Shown: positions 9,901 to 22,830, numbered from the stretch's first letter. The stretch: DNA of 32,500 nucleotides from Chrysomallon squamiferum (GCA_012295275.1 CM022676.1:8576086-8608585), one strand, 5' to 3'. A program made the numbers and translations. The notes: generated from the letters alone by a model not told the origin.

Positions 9901-9954
9901 ATGGGACCAATAAACGGTCCGGCCATCCTTGTTCTGTTCATGGCCTTGTTACAG
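9901..9954 (+). CDS. APP: APP-family precursor protein, exon 1: signal peptide (residues 1-18)
   Basis: First coding exon of an amyloid precursor protein family member, a type I membrane glycoprotein of neurons and other cells. It encodes MGPINGPAILVLFMALLQ, a short N-region followed by a hydrophobic core, as expected for a signal peptide that would be cleaved at or just after the exon junction. The exon ends in phase 0 at a perfect CAG|GTGAGT donor. The assignment to APP comes from the phase-compatible exons at 17142 and 25972; on its own this exon would only be called a secretory leader. A frame continuing past the donor to 10122 is intron read-through. Confidence 0.75.
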
Positions 9955-12604
9955 GTGAGTGTTTTTCGTAGCAGAAAAATTCTTATCTTTGGAAAACGTT
10001 CGAAGAAATCTAGCAGAAGGGACGGCCAGAAAAAGGCACGTTATAGTTTGTTTCAATATAGACCGACCTGTCATTATAATAATCGCGAAAGCGATTGTTC
10101 TGTCACACAAAGGGAAAAATAACCGAATACCATTTCTGTATTGTTAACAACCATGACGAAGAAAAAATATATATATACAGTCAGTGTTTAATTCAGTATT
10201 GACAAAACTGTATTAAAATCCTCATTAAACAAACATTATTATGAAGTAATTATGCTGTTAATCAGCATGCCTATAAATCAACGCAGACAATGAAGATCGC
10301 ATTCTGTGATTACAGTGGTAAATCCATGATTCAGGAACAATCATTTGCAAAATGGTTTGTTACAAGTTATAGAAGAAAAATACTGTAGTAATCTCAAAGA
10401 ATAAACCAATCAACAAATAAGAAACCTATTACAAGGTTACATTTTAAATACCATAAAAAACCAACAAAAACCCACCAAACAAAACAGCTGAAATTAATAA
10501 TAAAATTATCTCAATACCATATAAACCATTAAATGATTAATTGTAATCCTTTTATCAATAATAATAATATATGCATAGAAAAATTCATTAACGTAAAAAC
10601 TATATAACTATATTAACTCATTAACGACCAGTTTCGAAACAAGACTATTACAGCTCAGTTTCATCATTGTAACATATCTGTAGTTGGGGAGGGCAAGTAT
10701 TGACAATTGGACTGACCCTGACATGCTAAATTCACCACATTTTTTTCTCTGATAATTAAACATAATAGTAATCTCTAGATATTAAGCTGGATTTGTTATA
10801 TTATCATTTTTATCCCACCCTCTGATTCATTTGTGCAATTTTTTATAAGCTCCAGCAAAACCATTCAGTTTTATTCACTTATTCTTAAATTCATAACACT
10901 AAATATTCTCTTTTTAAGTGTAGTTAATTATAATTTATTCTTACCATCATTGTAGACACAATCTTTTTTTTTTTTTTTTTTTAATTTAGAATTTATTAAC
11001 CTAAAATACTGTTTAGATGATTTTATTTGGCAGTAGTCTTTTTAAAAAATAATAATTAAAAGAAAAGTATTTTCCTTCTTAGAGATAGTATAGATATCAG
11101 CTGCTGGTTGTCTACTATCCAAGTTGTTTCTCATAGATAATGAGATACGGTTTATATTAACTGTTCTTATTCATAGATGGTCAGTAAATGGCATGTGTAC
11201 TTGACACAGTACCAGAAAATCAGAAAATGACGAAAAAGAAAAGCATATATCTGTGACCAAATTCAAAACAAAAAGAAATAACTTTGTTATAATGTCTTTT
11301 TCATTTTTTTTTACAATATGGTCATTAACTTCAAATGTTATTGTAATGATTAAAAGAGACACAAGTTTAAATAAATATGTTCATTTGGATTTAAAAGAAG
11401 ATAAATACAGTGTTTAAAAATAACACTGAAACCCTGGTCATGTCGATGAATAGTTAAGTAGTATATAATGTACACCTTTCAGGAAGGAAGGAAAAGAAGA
11501 AAATAAAAATAAACACTGATCTCAGATATGCTCATACACTTAAAATAACTATTACGTTTATATTCACGAACCTGTCTTATCTGTTTGTCAACATTTGGTA
11601 TTCTGAATACTATTAATGATAATGATAAATCAATAATATTGAAAAAAAAAATGAATCGTTAAAATTCAGCATATTTTATTGTTCTCATTTAATGCTGTCA
11701 ATGACCAGGATAATGAATCAATTTGATTTTATTATTTATTAATTCCATTCTAATCATTATTTCTATTAGTAATGACCATTAAGTGGATTTTAGTATTTCT
11801 TAATTAACTGCTAATGTTTTTGTAAAGCTTAAAATAAACCCTTTGTAGTTTAGGTAAATATTTGCATTTCCATTTAAGAGGAAACAAACACAAAGGATTG
11901 TAAAAATGTTTTTTTGCAGTCGGAAAATAATTTTTTTTTTTTTTATTTGTTAGCAAAATAATAGTTATTCTTATCTGAGAAATAACTGAACATTTTTGCA
12001 GTCATAATTATTTCCTTATTGTTTTGTTATTATTGTAGTTGTTATTTAATTTTTAATTCTTTTTTTTTTTTATAAATGCGTTCGTCAACTTAGTGGTAGG
12101 CATTTGTAGCAGATAATTCATATTTGATGAATTTGTTTGGTAAATTACCTTTAGAGAGAGTTCTTGCAGACCTGCAGAATTATTTATATTGATTGTTTCT
12201 TACAAAATTGTATATTTTAGTAGCAAATGATTCATATTTGGTAAATCATCTTTGGATGTTTCTATTCTACAGCCACAGAAATTATCCATCTTCATTATTT
12301 TAATAAAATTATATATTTAAGTTACACAAATATTATTTATTAAGATATTTTTGTGTAGTAGGGTTATTCGTTACAAATATTGTGCATAAGTATTATTTTA
12401 AAGAATATTATATTATAGCAGTAATGGCCCACAGTTAGCCGAACCAGACTCTGTTATTTGCCTTGGAAACGTGCCAATGCAATTTGTGCAGCATTATTCA
12501 AATGATAATTCCCCATTTGCTGATATTACAGTTTTCTCTTACTTTTATCCCTCTCACATTGTAAAATTGTTTTTTCCTGTTTCATATTTTTGTTTGTTGT
12601 GTAA

Positions 12605-12607
<3 letters not shown>

Positions 12608-12676
<69 letters not shown>
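12608..12676. repeat. (ATT)n array
   Basis: About 23 uninterrupted ATT units; the plus-strand frame through it gives a poly-Leu artefact. Confidence 0.97.
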
Positions 12677-15600
12677 TTAATTTATTTTTTTATTTTTAAT
12701 TTTTTCAGTCCTTTTTTATTTTTTAAAACTAAGATTTAATATTTTGCTCTATTTAGTTACTTGCAGCTTTGTTAAAAGAATTATTACAATTTTTCAACTT
12801 TTAGTTATTGGTTGATTTTTCTGTATACTTACAAGGTTTAACAAATTAATTTATCAGTTTATTTTTGGAATAGTTATTAATTTATTCTGTTCATTAACAG
12901 TTTTAAATTATTGATTTTGCCAGTACATTTTTAATTTTCATATAATTGTTACTATTTTATACTTTTTTTACTAACTATATTTATAAATGCTTTATCTTAC
13001 AGCTTTTAATGGTTAAAATATAATTTAAAAAATCATTTTGTACTGTAATGCTTAAATATAATTCAGTTTTATATAAAAAAGGGAAAAGTTAAACAAATCA
13101 TGTAAACATATGTTACTTCTAAACAAAATTTTGATACTGTAATGCTTGAATATACTTGTGTTATAAAAGAAAGAAAAAGAAGATAAAAATCACCTGTAGC
13201 GTTTGTAAATTCTAAAAATAAAAATTATTATTTTTTATATCAAATATCAATTTTTTTTTTTTTTTTTTTAATCTCTTATTCATTTTTTCTTTCTCGGTTT
13301 CCCTAAATGATATTTAATATTTTAAAATCACACAGCAGACTTTTTCATTGATGTTATCTTGATGAACGAAGACTGTAACTGTAGCTTCAGAAAACAGACA
13401 GGTGTTGTTGGTACCTGGCAAAGGTAAAACTGAAACAGATTATAGTCTGAACTGAAAACCTCACACCTGGTGGTCTAGGAAACGAGCATTTTGCCTGTCC
13501 ACCATCTGACCACAAATCCCTCGTTTATTAACCTTTGACCTCTCAGAAACGCCTTTTGTTTGTGTCCAAACAGCAGATGGGTGCAGAATATCATCAAGTT
13601 TATTAAAACCGTGAGAGAAAGTTAAGTCAAAATATGTAAATTCATGGGTGTATTTATTTTCAAGTGTTCTAGTATATATGATAGTGCCTGTCAAGACACT
13701 GGATTGTATACCCATCAGCTTCATTTGCATTTAAAATATAGGTAGGCTGAAGTTACTGGGTCACATTCCTGTGTTTAATAAAATGAAGGTGAGGTTTGTA
13801 TAATGGCTGTCTATGAACTTAAAAAATTTGTTGTCAGATTCTGTCCTAACTGTTTTTATGTATAAACCTGTGTTTTATGACTGTTTTTCATAAAGTATAA
13901 ACTGAGTAGAAACATGTGTTAAAACTTGAAAGATGTGGGGTTTTTTAAAAATTATTATCAGGCCCAACTTTTATATAAAATAAAGTTAAATAATAACAAT
14001 TAAACTTAAAGTCTAGATTAATTTTAAGAGAATAATAGAGGGAAAAAAAATTTAAAAAGTTAATTTATAATAAGGAAAAGGAAATTCATAATATCTTATT
14101 TTTGCCTTCATAAATCATTTTTGCATTAGTATCTTTTTCATGGCATGTCACGATTTATATGTCAGTGTTATTCCTTTTCATTAACATTCTTACTTTGTTG
14201 TATAATTTATATCAGATTCAGACCTGCATAAACTGCACCAGCAGTTGCTTCATTCTTGCTTTGGATGTGCTATTTTATTTGGCATAACACATTTACTACT
14301 CATATAAAATAAAAATATACTGAATGATTATTTAATGGAACGTTCCAGCATATTTTTATCACGAGTACAAGCATTAAACTTGTTCCCGATGCACTGGTTT
14401 TTTGTAATGCATAAAGTAATCAGTCAAGTTACTTAAGCTGTGCATAAATATCTTGTGAAGTAGGTGCATTCTCATTGGTAGATAGAAGGTGGAATTTAAC
14501 CAGTCAAATCTGGCCAATTGTGGCAGAGATGTTTCTGGAAAGAAAAAGTTTGCAAGCAGCTAAATATCTTAACACATTATAGGGTTGCCTTATTCATTAT
14601 TTTTCTTTTTCTTTTTTTTTTAAAATAAATATCCTAAACATTTGTATACATATACTTATTAGTGCATATTCTTATTTCTCAAAATTAAGTTTCACTTTTT
14701 CAGTCTTTTTTTTTAATTGTAAGTAATCCCTCAAAAACACAAAACAAAAAACAAATAATGTAAAGCAAAATAAGCCATTCAAAATCTTTCTGCAAAACCC
14801 CTTTTCACGTTAAAAGATTTTTTAATTTGCACAAGGCTGAGTTTTATTAAATGGTCTTTTTTCAGTTTTGTTTTTTTCCTTTAGGGTAAACAAACATTTT
14901 TTTTTATAGTGATTTGTAATATCTAATTATTTTTCACCTGGTTTGAGTATTGTTGCTTTTTCACAAGAGTCTGCTTCATTTGAGATCACATAACATGTTT
15001 ACAAGTATTAATGGTTATTATACATCTGACATTCCACCTTTGGGTATATAATACAGGTGATATATACACAGTGGCATCTCATTTGACTGGCTTCTGACTG
15101 ACAAGGCATACTGTTGGAATGTAACAAATGCTGGAATCCAAATTCCCTTGAATTCCCCATTGAGAAATGCACCTGACAGAATTATGCTATTTCCAATTCC
15201 GGGCGCCTTAGCTGAGGGATTTGACATTTTCATAGCAGCCATATTTTACATTAAGTAATAAATACAGAAATTACATTGTCAGCACTGTTGCTGGAATTTT
15301 TATGAGAGCATTTGATAGTAAATTGTCTATAAAGGAATGATTTGATCAACGGCTTGGCTTGGTTATCAGATATTTCATTTTGATAGATGCATCCATTGTT
15401 GTTGTTTTTTTGTTTTTTTTTTTCCCCAATACAATGATTGAACTCACAACTGTTTTATCATGGTATGTGCTTTCGTGTCTTTTGGGAAATATAAGCTTAA
15501 AATTCCTTGTTGCTAATTTATAAGTTTATTTACTGTTATATGATGATTCATATCCTAATAATTTAATGGGTTATGGTAGAGATTTTCCAGTTCCATTTTT

Positions 15601-15939
15601 CCACACTTGTAATTTTATTATGAAAAAACACTCCCTTATTTCACCTCATACCACATAATAATCTATATATATTTATACAAGTACTGTTAACTTCTTTATT
15701 GTTATAATAACAACAACAGCAACAATAAGAAAAAAATAAAAAGAAAAGATAAAAAAAAATGTGTTTTTAAATGTTAAGAAATGAAACATTTTATTAAGAA
15801 TTTATTCAGAAATATCATGTTTATAAGAAGAACAAAAACAATGACATCAACAACAACGAAACTTCAAAATAAGTATTTTATAAAATTTTGTAAAGACTGA
15901 AATTATTATTTTTTCATTTACTAAGCAACTGTTCTTCAC

Positions 15940-16230
15940 TGCTTCATGTTGATGCATGCATTTACCTGCATCATCTGTCAGACTAATGGGATGGTTTATA
16001 ATGGCTGCCATTCTTTAATCTTAATTAGACAGGTGACCCTTGCATGCTGGGAAACCATCACAGGTGAAACCTTCACCTGTTTATGAATGTAGTTGTTAAG
16101 CTCATCTTGAGGAGAGCCTGTTGTTGAGCACAGTGTAGTTAACAATAGTCAGACAGTTTGAGATCCAGACACTGTGAAATTGTCTGGATGCTTGGCTGAT
16201 TAACAACAAATGGGGCTGATTATTGACAAG
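15940..16230. promoter_or_regulatory. Candidate intronic enhancer with E-box dyads
   Basis: A less AT-rich island in intron 1. It has a homeodomain-type TTAATTAG (16021-16028), then three CAGGTG/CACCTG E-boxes within 50 bases (16030-16035, 16061-16066, 16074-16079). The last two form an inverted repeat with 9-base arms ACAGGTGAA / TTCACCTGT and a 3-base spacer. A second dyad, ATCCAGACA / TGTCTGGAT, lies at 16163-16189. CAGGTG is the core bound by Snail/ZEB/E-protein factors; enhancer function is inference. Confidence 0.4.
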
Positions 16231-16953
16231 TGGGATTCATTTTTTCTCTCTTCTCTCTCTTATCTTCGTTATTCGCATCAGACCGGATGCTATTTTTGTT
16301 CCTTGAGAATTATATGAAATTTTTGTCCATATCTCAAAGAATATAAGAGAACATTTTGTTCTTTTGCTTTCTGAATACATGATAATTTTGATTTTATAAC
16401 ACACACACACACACACACATTACTGAGATACAAATGGTTTTTTAATATTAATAAAATGAGACTGCTGTGTGATAAATATGTTTCTGTTGTAACTTAATAT
16501 TTTAGTTATAAATATTCTCTGCTTGAGCATGCTTATTACTGTCAGTGCACACTGGTTGTTGAATAATTTACCATCAACGAATCCTTACCAGTGAATATTT
16601 TCGTTCAGCAAATCCTTTTTATACTGTAGAGTATAAATTATAATCTAGTTCATGTGCAAAAATCCTGTTATTAAATGTTGTGTCATGTATTTGTAAGAAA
16701 ATTTCAGTGGTTTTATGCTGCCATTACTTGGCAAGTAATTTGTACAGTGTAGACAATAATCAAATGTGCATTCATCCAAATAACTAAAATACATATTACT
16801 GATACACAGACACACAAACACACAAATAAAAATAACATGCATACCTACACACAAACATACATAGCATATCCATATCTACCTACTTATACATATATACATA
16901 AATACATATCTAGCTACATTCACACCTACCTACCTGTGTATTTGCTTACCTAT

Positions 16954-17022
16954 CCACACACTCAGACACACACACACACACAAACACACACAAACGCACA
17001 CACACACACACACACACACAAA
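16954..17022. repeat. (CA)n microsatellite, interrupted
   Basis: CA units with CAAACA and ACGCA interruptions, ending about 120 bases before the acceptor of APP-like exon 2. Confidence 0.95.
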
Positions 17023-17141
17023 GCACTCAGATATTAAAATAACAATGACCATTCTCCCATACGAAAATAAATAAGTCATTAACAATGTACAATATAAAAC
17101 AATTATAAACGTCCTAAAATCTCTTTTTTTGTTTCTTCCAG

Positions 17142-17228
17142 TATGCATCTTCCACCTCTGACAAATTTGAGCCTATGGTTGCGTTCATGTGCAACAAGCC
17201 AGCGATGCACCGTGAAATCCTTGTCGAG
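17142..17228 (+). CDS. APP: APP-family precursor protein, exon 2: start of E1 growth-factor-like domain (residues 19-47)
   Basis: An 87-base phase 0-0 exon between TTTCTTCCAG and GTGAGT. It encodes YASSTSDKFEPMVAFMC, continuing NKPAMHREILVE. The core FEPMVAFMC matches the first beta strand of the APP growth-factor-like domain, where nematode APL-1 has FVPMVAFNC and human APP has PQIAMFC (from memory). Cys35 corresponds to human C38. In human APP one exon continues from here through a GKW motif and two more cysteines (C62, C73). Here the exon stops just before the expected GKW position. Confidence 0.85.
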
Positions 17229-17727
17229 GTGAGTAATAATAATTTAATTTTTTTTACATGACACACCTTTGTGGAGGTCACTGATTCATTCACCTCCAGT
17301 TTTTAAAATGTTTAAAAACTAAATTTGTGAGTTATTTTGTAAGAAACATACCTTGTATAATTATTTCCAGAAAATAAGAATTTTTTGTAAAAATTTGTCT
17401 TAAAATTACTGCAAAGGTTATATCTATAGTCTATACCCCAAGAATTGAGTGTATAAATGTCTTGAATACTTTCTGTTTTTTATTTACATAATATGACATT
17501 TATATTTAAAAATGAAAGGCAAAAAGAAATTTATATTAATGTGTGTCTATGTATGTGTTTGTATGTCACTGATTTTATATATGTGTTTGGGTTTAGGTAT
17601 GTGTATACATTCACATAACCTCCAGTTTTTAAAAAAAGAGTATCATAGTAAATTTATCATTAATACAAAAAAAAAAAAAAAATAAGAAAGACAAACAAAT
17701 ATGACAACAATCTTCAGTGTCTTTTAT

Positions 17728-17811
17728 GTGTCTGTGTCTGTGTGTGTGTCTGTGTCTGTGTCTGTGTCTGTGTCTTTGTCTGTGTCTGTGTGTGTGTGTG
17801 TATGTGTGTGT
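17728..17811. repeat. (TCTGTG)n hexanucleotide / (TG)n array
   Basis: Repeated TCTGTG units grading into plain TG at the right end. Confidence 0.93.
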
Positions 17812-18618
17812 TTACATTAATATGCTAACCTATAAAATAAGGATATATTTAAAAGAAAGAAAAAAAAATGTAGTCTGTTTTGTTCTTTTTAAATGACAAC
17901 TATACTTTTAGGTTCATATTAAGTAAAGCATTTCACCCAGACACATTGTCACAGTATGTCTGCTGCATACATAAACAGTGTATTGTTGTGTACAGGTATG
18001 GGCTTGCCAACACACCTGTATGTCGGGCAATACTTACCTAACCTGTAAACTTCTTAGCCTATCCTATACTGGTCTTTTAAAAACTCTTTATTTTTAACCT
18101 TACATAATTATGTCGCTCTCCATGGGGGGTGGGTGTGTATGTTCATGTATGTGTTTGTGTTTGTGTTTGTATGTGGGTGTTTGTGTTTGTATGTGGCTGT
18201 TATTGCTACATATATAAAACATGATTATTGATATTGGTATTGTATATACACTGATATATTACAGTAATTAATATTAATTGTAATACACTTAGAAGAAAAT
18301 AAATACAGAGGAATTAACATTAAAGTTTTAACATTTATAAATTGATATTTGTGTAGAACAATTGATATAATCTGATTCATATGAATAGATTTACATTGTG
18401 TTGCTATTGGTTACATTTTATTATCTTGTATGTATGTTTAAGTAAATACCCTGTATTAAAGATAAACATCCTTTGTTTTCATAGAAAATGTGTACATTGT
18501 ATATAACTGTTTTTATTTTCCTGTGTAATGTGTATATTGTATTTTAAATGGATACATTTTTTTTTTTTAATCATGATTTATGTTTTTGAACCTAGTATGA
18601 ATCTGTGTGTGTTCGTAA

Positions 18619-18628
<10 letters not shown>

Positions 18629-18709
<81 letters not shown>
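18629..18709. repeat. Compound (GA)n-(CA)n microsatellite
   Basis: About 26 GA units (18629-18680) abut about 14 CA units (18681-18709) with no spacer. Confidence 0.97.
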
Positions 18710-18710
<1 letters not shown>

Positions 18711-19150
18711 ATGAAATAGATGCATATCCATGATATTTCAAGTTTTAACATTTCTCACAGTAGAATTTTGATGATTATAAATTCACTCTCGGATAGCTTT
18801 TCATTGATTGCCGATCACATTACACTAATTAATGATTCCTCAGCATGGAAGACTTCACTCAAATACAGATTTGATCACACGAGTGCATGGACAGAAATAA
18901 CATACATGCATTCTAAAACTGTGTTTAATAGCTTCTTTACCTGAATTTCTTTCACTTTTTTTCATGAATGGATGTAGTTAACAAAAATGGTAATGTGTTT
19001 TTACTGTAGTCTTGTAAGATGTGCTGGAAACTTGGGACTGAGTAAAGAAACTTGTGTATGGGAAAAATGATAATTTTAACTTTTGTTGGGTTTAATGTGC
19101 AGTAATGTTGAAACATAACAGAATGTGTGATTTTCAACAAAAAATAATAA

Positions 19151-19184
<34 letters not shown>

Positions 19185-19359
19185 TATATAAATAAATATT
19201 CTCATATTCTAATAATATTTTAAAAAAAAAAAAAAAAAAAAAAAGAAATAAAGAAATAAAATGATAAGACTGAAATACAACTTCTATATTTGAAGAAGAA
19301 AGAGTAAAGATTGCCAGTCAAATAGAAAAGGAAATAAAAGTAAGCACAGGACAGTGGGT

Positions 19360-19795
19360 TCTTTGATAGATATTGCATCATATTTTCTTACAGTGTCTGG
19401 AAAAGGAAAATGAATAGAACGATTGAGTGCTTTGATCAGATATTATTCATATTGATTTACTAATGACCAGAGAAGGAAATACAAATATGCATAGAACAAC
19501 TAAATCCTTTGATGAATGCTGCTTGGCATTTGTTGATGGTGTTTGGAACAGGCAAAAAATAGAAAAAATTCTTTGATCATATATTTTGACAACTGATTAT
19601 AAAAATTATGCTTAGGATGAAAAAAAAGAAAAAATCACCAGTGGATAATGCTTGATATTTATTGATTACTGTATATAAAAATAAGAAAAAAAATTAAATT
19701 AATAATAATAATTAAAAAAATGCAGTGATGGATATTGCTCGGTATTTATTGATTATCAGTTGGAACAGGAAACACAGACTTTTTATCAGGCAACT
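19360..19795. repeat. Diverged tandem array, unit about 70 bp
   Basis: The pattern CTTTGAT-GATATTGC...ATTTATTGATTA...GGAACAGGAAA recurs, with unit starts near 19362, 19431, 19508, 19571, 19640 and 19723. Spacings are 63-83 bases. Copies are strongly diverged and two have internal A-rich insertions. Confidence 0.7.
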
Positions 19796-19859
19796 GCTGT
19801 TTGTAACAGCTACAGCTACATCAGAGATGACAGCTACACAAACACAAGGACAACCATGG

Positions 19860-20420
19860 GATTTAATTGGAATATTCTTTTAATGTGCATTTGACATGAC
19901 ACAGTGCACGCTCGCACAGCGACTTGACAAATGAGAGCCAGAGGTCTTCAAAAGAGATGAAAGTCATGTTACAGGTCTTTGAGCTGCCCTCTGAAAGCTT
20001 GGATTCTCTGGCAGGTTTCATTTGATCAGTCTCGCGAGGACCACACTCTTAATATGGCCATGTCCGTCATTGTCGTTGGTATCCATGGTGATCTAATTAA
20101 GTATCAGAATTTTCGGCCCTTAATGCCGTAGTGCATCTTCTTCAGCTCCGGTGAACAGATTTGATGACGGGGAAAGTGCGCAGTAATTATCAGCCAGTTG
20201 TCAAGCTGTAACTGTTCCTGATAGGGTATGCAGAGTTGGTTACAGTTTAGCTTGTGTGACGGTAGAGCTCGTTACAGCCTGCTCATGTGATTGTAACCAT
20301 TAGTGACACAGAAAGTGGAGTTTGTTTACAGCCTGCTTGTGTGACTGTAACCATTAGTGACACCAGTGTTGGTTGCAGTCGGTTTGTGTGACTTTCAGTG
20401 TCGTGCCAGATGTATACTGA
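19860..20420. other. Less AT-rich intronic island; possible conserved non-coding element
   Basis: Noticeably higher G+C than its flanks, with CpGs (TCTCGCGAGGA near 20031, CGTCATTGTCGTTGG near 20066) and a homeodomain-like CTAATTAA at about 20094. No open frame over 60 codons and no APP similarity. Its right end is an imperfect tandem repeat of the form GTTACAG-CCTGCTTGTGTGACTGTAACC (starts near 20239, 20271, 20324 and 20371). Confidence 0.4.
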
Positions 20421-21138
20421 ATTTTCAGTTCAGTTTCCAGTTTTAAAATACATCTGTCGCATTGTTACCTGTAAAAAAACAAACAAAGAACAACAATATT
20501 TTCACAAAAGAAAGATAGATATAACATAATTATTACAAGCATGAGAATGATAAACACAAAACAGAAGTTTGTGCTGAAACAATTTTCACTTTTGAAATAC
20601 AAAATATAGAATATTCTTTTTAATGCCCCACTTACTTGAAAGAATCTATCTTTCAAAATACAGTTAACGTTACACATATGTAATAAATAAATGTTCTTGA
20701 CAAAAGAATATATTTTTCATAACACACAGGTACAGATATCACAGACAAAATGATATGTTTAAACTGTGTGTATCCACTGCTCTGCCATTTCTCTTGACTC
20801 CATGTTACTATAAACTTAATTCCAATATTAGATACCTCACACTTGCCTCAAGGGACTGTACAGAGTAGATATTGAGAGGGCGTTACAACACAGAATAAAC
20901 TCACCTATTGATTGTCCATTGCACGGTCATCATGGGTCTCTATAGAAACAGCAGACACAATGGGACAAGTGAAAGTTACATTAATGTCTGGACAATGATG
21001 TTAACTCCTTCACTGAGCCAGAGTTAATTTGTCTTTGTGTTCTGAGTTGAAGTGATATTAATAGGATAGGGATAGATTAAAGGAGTGAGAGAGGAATGGA
21101 GTGAGTTGGAGAGATTGATTAGGAAAAACAAAAATAAT

Positions 21139-21196
<58 letters not shown>
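21139..21196. repeat. (GA)n microsatellite
   Basis: About 29 GA units with one AA interruption. Confidence 0.96.
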
Positions 21197-21198
<2 letters not shown>

Positions 21199-21784
21199 CT
21201 TATTATGGTAACTAATGCAGAATAATGCTTAGATTCAGTTAATTTGTCTAAACATTTTTGATCTGGAATGATATGTTCAGTTTATTGTTTTTTTTCAAAG
21301 AAACTGGAAACAACAACAACAACAAAACAACAAAAAAACTAAAACATTCGAGACAAAAGAATGCCTTTCCACAGATCTCTCATCCCTGACATGTCCCACT
21401 CTCACGCAAACTATTTTCATTATTAATACTGTTTCTCCACAAAGAATTATCTTTTTTTACTGCATAATTTATGAACATTAACAACAGAGAAGTGACACAA
21501 CCCTCATAAAACAAAGAAGAAAAGAAAAACAACAAAGACTGTGCCAACCATAATTTTTTTTCCCCCCCATTTCATTTCACACTTTTCTTTCAGTCATTGT
21601 GCATTGATATGTACTAAAGTTCATTATGTTACACTGTTTAAAAAAGGGGGAAAGAATCAGTTTACCTAAGGAAAATTAAAATGAAAAAGAAAATGTATAT
21701 AAAAAAAAAAAATAAATAAAAATTTAAATAAGGCCTGTCCCATATTGCTTACTAAACACATTCATTTGTGAATGCTAGTTGACG

Positions 21785-22830
21785 TTAAAGTGGAAATTCA
21801 ATGCAGTTTGATTTCAAACACTGTTGTTCAGTAATAAAAATTGTCTGTGTGTGTGAATTATATTTGCACAGAGCATATTAAATTGGTAATTCAGTACAAC
21901 CGATTTGTTTGTTCAAATTAGATATTTTATCTAATTGAGAAACAAAAGAATTTTTTTTTATGAAATTGTGTTGTGAATATGAATTTGAATATGTATGAAT
22001 GTATGTATGTATGTTAGTATGATATGTATATATAAGTATATGTATTTGTATTTATGTATACATTGTATAATTTTTTGCAGTTTTATTTGTGTACATAAGA
22101 TTTTTATCATATATTATTTGCAAAGATAAAATAGTGACTTTATTTTTCTTTAAAAAAAAAAGATATATATATATCCATATTTTAAAATTGTAATTAACTT
22201 TAGCCTGAAGTATATATGAATTCTGCTATATTTCTTTAAATAGATAAAAAAAAAAAAAAAAAATTTAAATTAATAAACATGGTTTTATGTGCTGCATATA
22301 TCTGGCCATTTTAATATGGATAATCAAAGTGCTACATATTTTATTTACAAATGAAAAGAAAATGATTAATGATATTCTTTCATAGATGCATAAAACAGTG
22401 CTAAAATGGTAATGACAAATCACTGTAGTTTGAACTGTACATAAACACTGCAGTTTTATTTTATTTAGGTAAAACAAAACAAGGACAATGCATTTATAAT
22501 GGTTTTAATACTTTTATATACAACATGGCCATTGTAAAATGGCAATGAATATGACATTTAGAAAGGTTTTTATTGTCCATGTGTATGGTGATCTTAATAT
22601 GGTAATTTCTGCACAATTTGAATAAAATAATTTTTCTGTATTTTAGTATTCATGCAAAAAATAAAAAAATAATAATAATAAATAAAATAAAGAACTCTGT
22701 GAACACTGTATATTTAATGTTTTTTAGAATGCAAAATAAATGAAAAAATCCAGTGTGAGTAATTACATTCTTTTATACGATCTTTAACAATGGTAATTCG
22801 GTGCATTTTGATGTGTCAGTGAACTTGTAT
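21785..22830. repeat. Possible highly diverged interspersed/tandem repeat
   Basis: The word (A)TGGTAATTC-GT-CA-TTTGAT and variants appear near 21791, 21885, 22402, 22535, 22596 and 22787. Spacing is irregular. The similarity is clear only over 15-25 bases, so this is tentative. Confidence 0.35.

Larger units (their letters stand above)
9955..17141 (+). other. APP-like gene intron 1 (7.2 kb)
   Basis: GT-AG bounded, phase 0. It is mostly AT-rich sequence with no second gene recognised. Repeats include (ATT)n at 12608-12676, poly(T) runs near 10965-10982 and 13252-13270, and CA/TACA-rich DNA at 16800-17022. Less AT-rich islands at about 13340-13740, 14330-14560, 15010-15240 and 15940-16230 could be conserved non-coding elements. 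Minus-strand open frames at 13461-13730 and 15018-15242 have no recognisable domain or splice context. The segment at 10618-10680 (CGACCAGTTTCGAAAC followed by CAGTTTCATCAT) may be a relic of a dispersed repeat. Confidence 0.6.

Noticed and set aside
9865-10122. 85-codon frame starting at a GTG and running past the exon 1 donor
   Set aside because: GTG is not a plausible eukaryotic start here, and the frame reads through a perfect CAG|GTGAGT donor into the intron. The ATG at 9901 is used instead.
13461-13730. 89-codon minus-strand open frame in APP-like intron 1
   Set aside because: It lies in a less AT-rich island but shows no domain, no homologue I recognise and no coding-like splice signals.
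15018-15242. 74-codon minus-strand open frame (MAAMKMSNPSAKAPG...)
   Set aside because: The composition looks protein-like, but no family was recognised and nothing adjacent supports an exon. It may be a conserved non-coding element or a degraded insertion.
17960-17995. Candidate missing APP exon ending TATTGTTGTGTACAG before GTATGG
   Set aside because: The Tyr-Cys frame has a TAA a few codons upstream, and the other frame lacks the expected cysteine spacing.
19975-20015. Candidate small exon between TGTTACAG and GGCAG|GTTTC
   Set aside because: The length is not a multiple of three, so it cannot join two phase-0 exons, and it has no cysteine.
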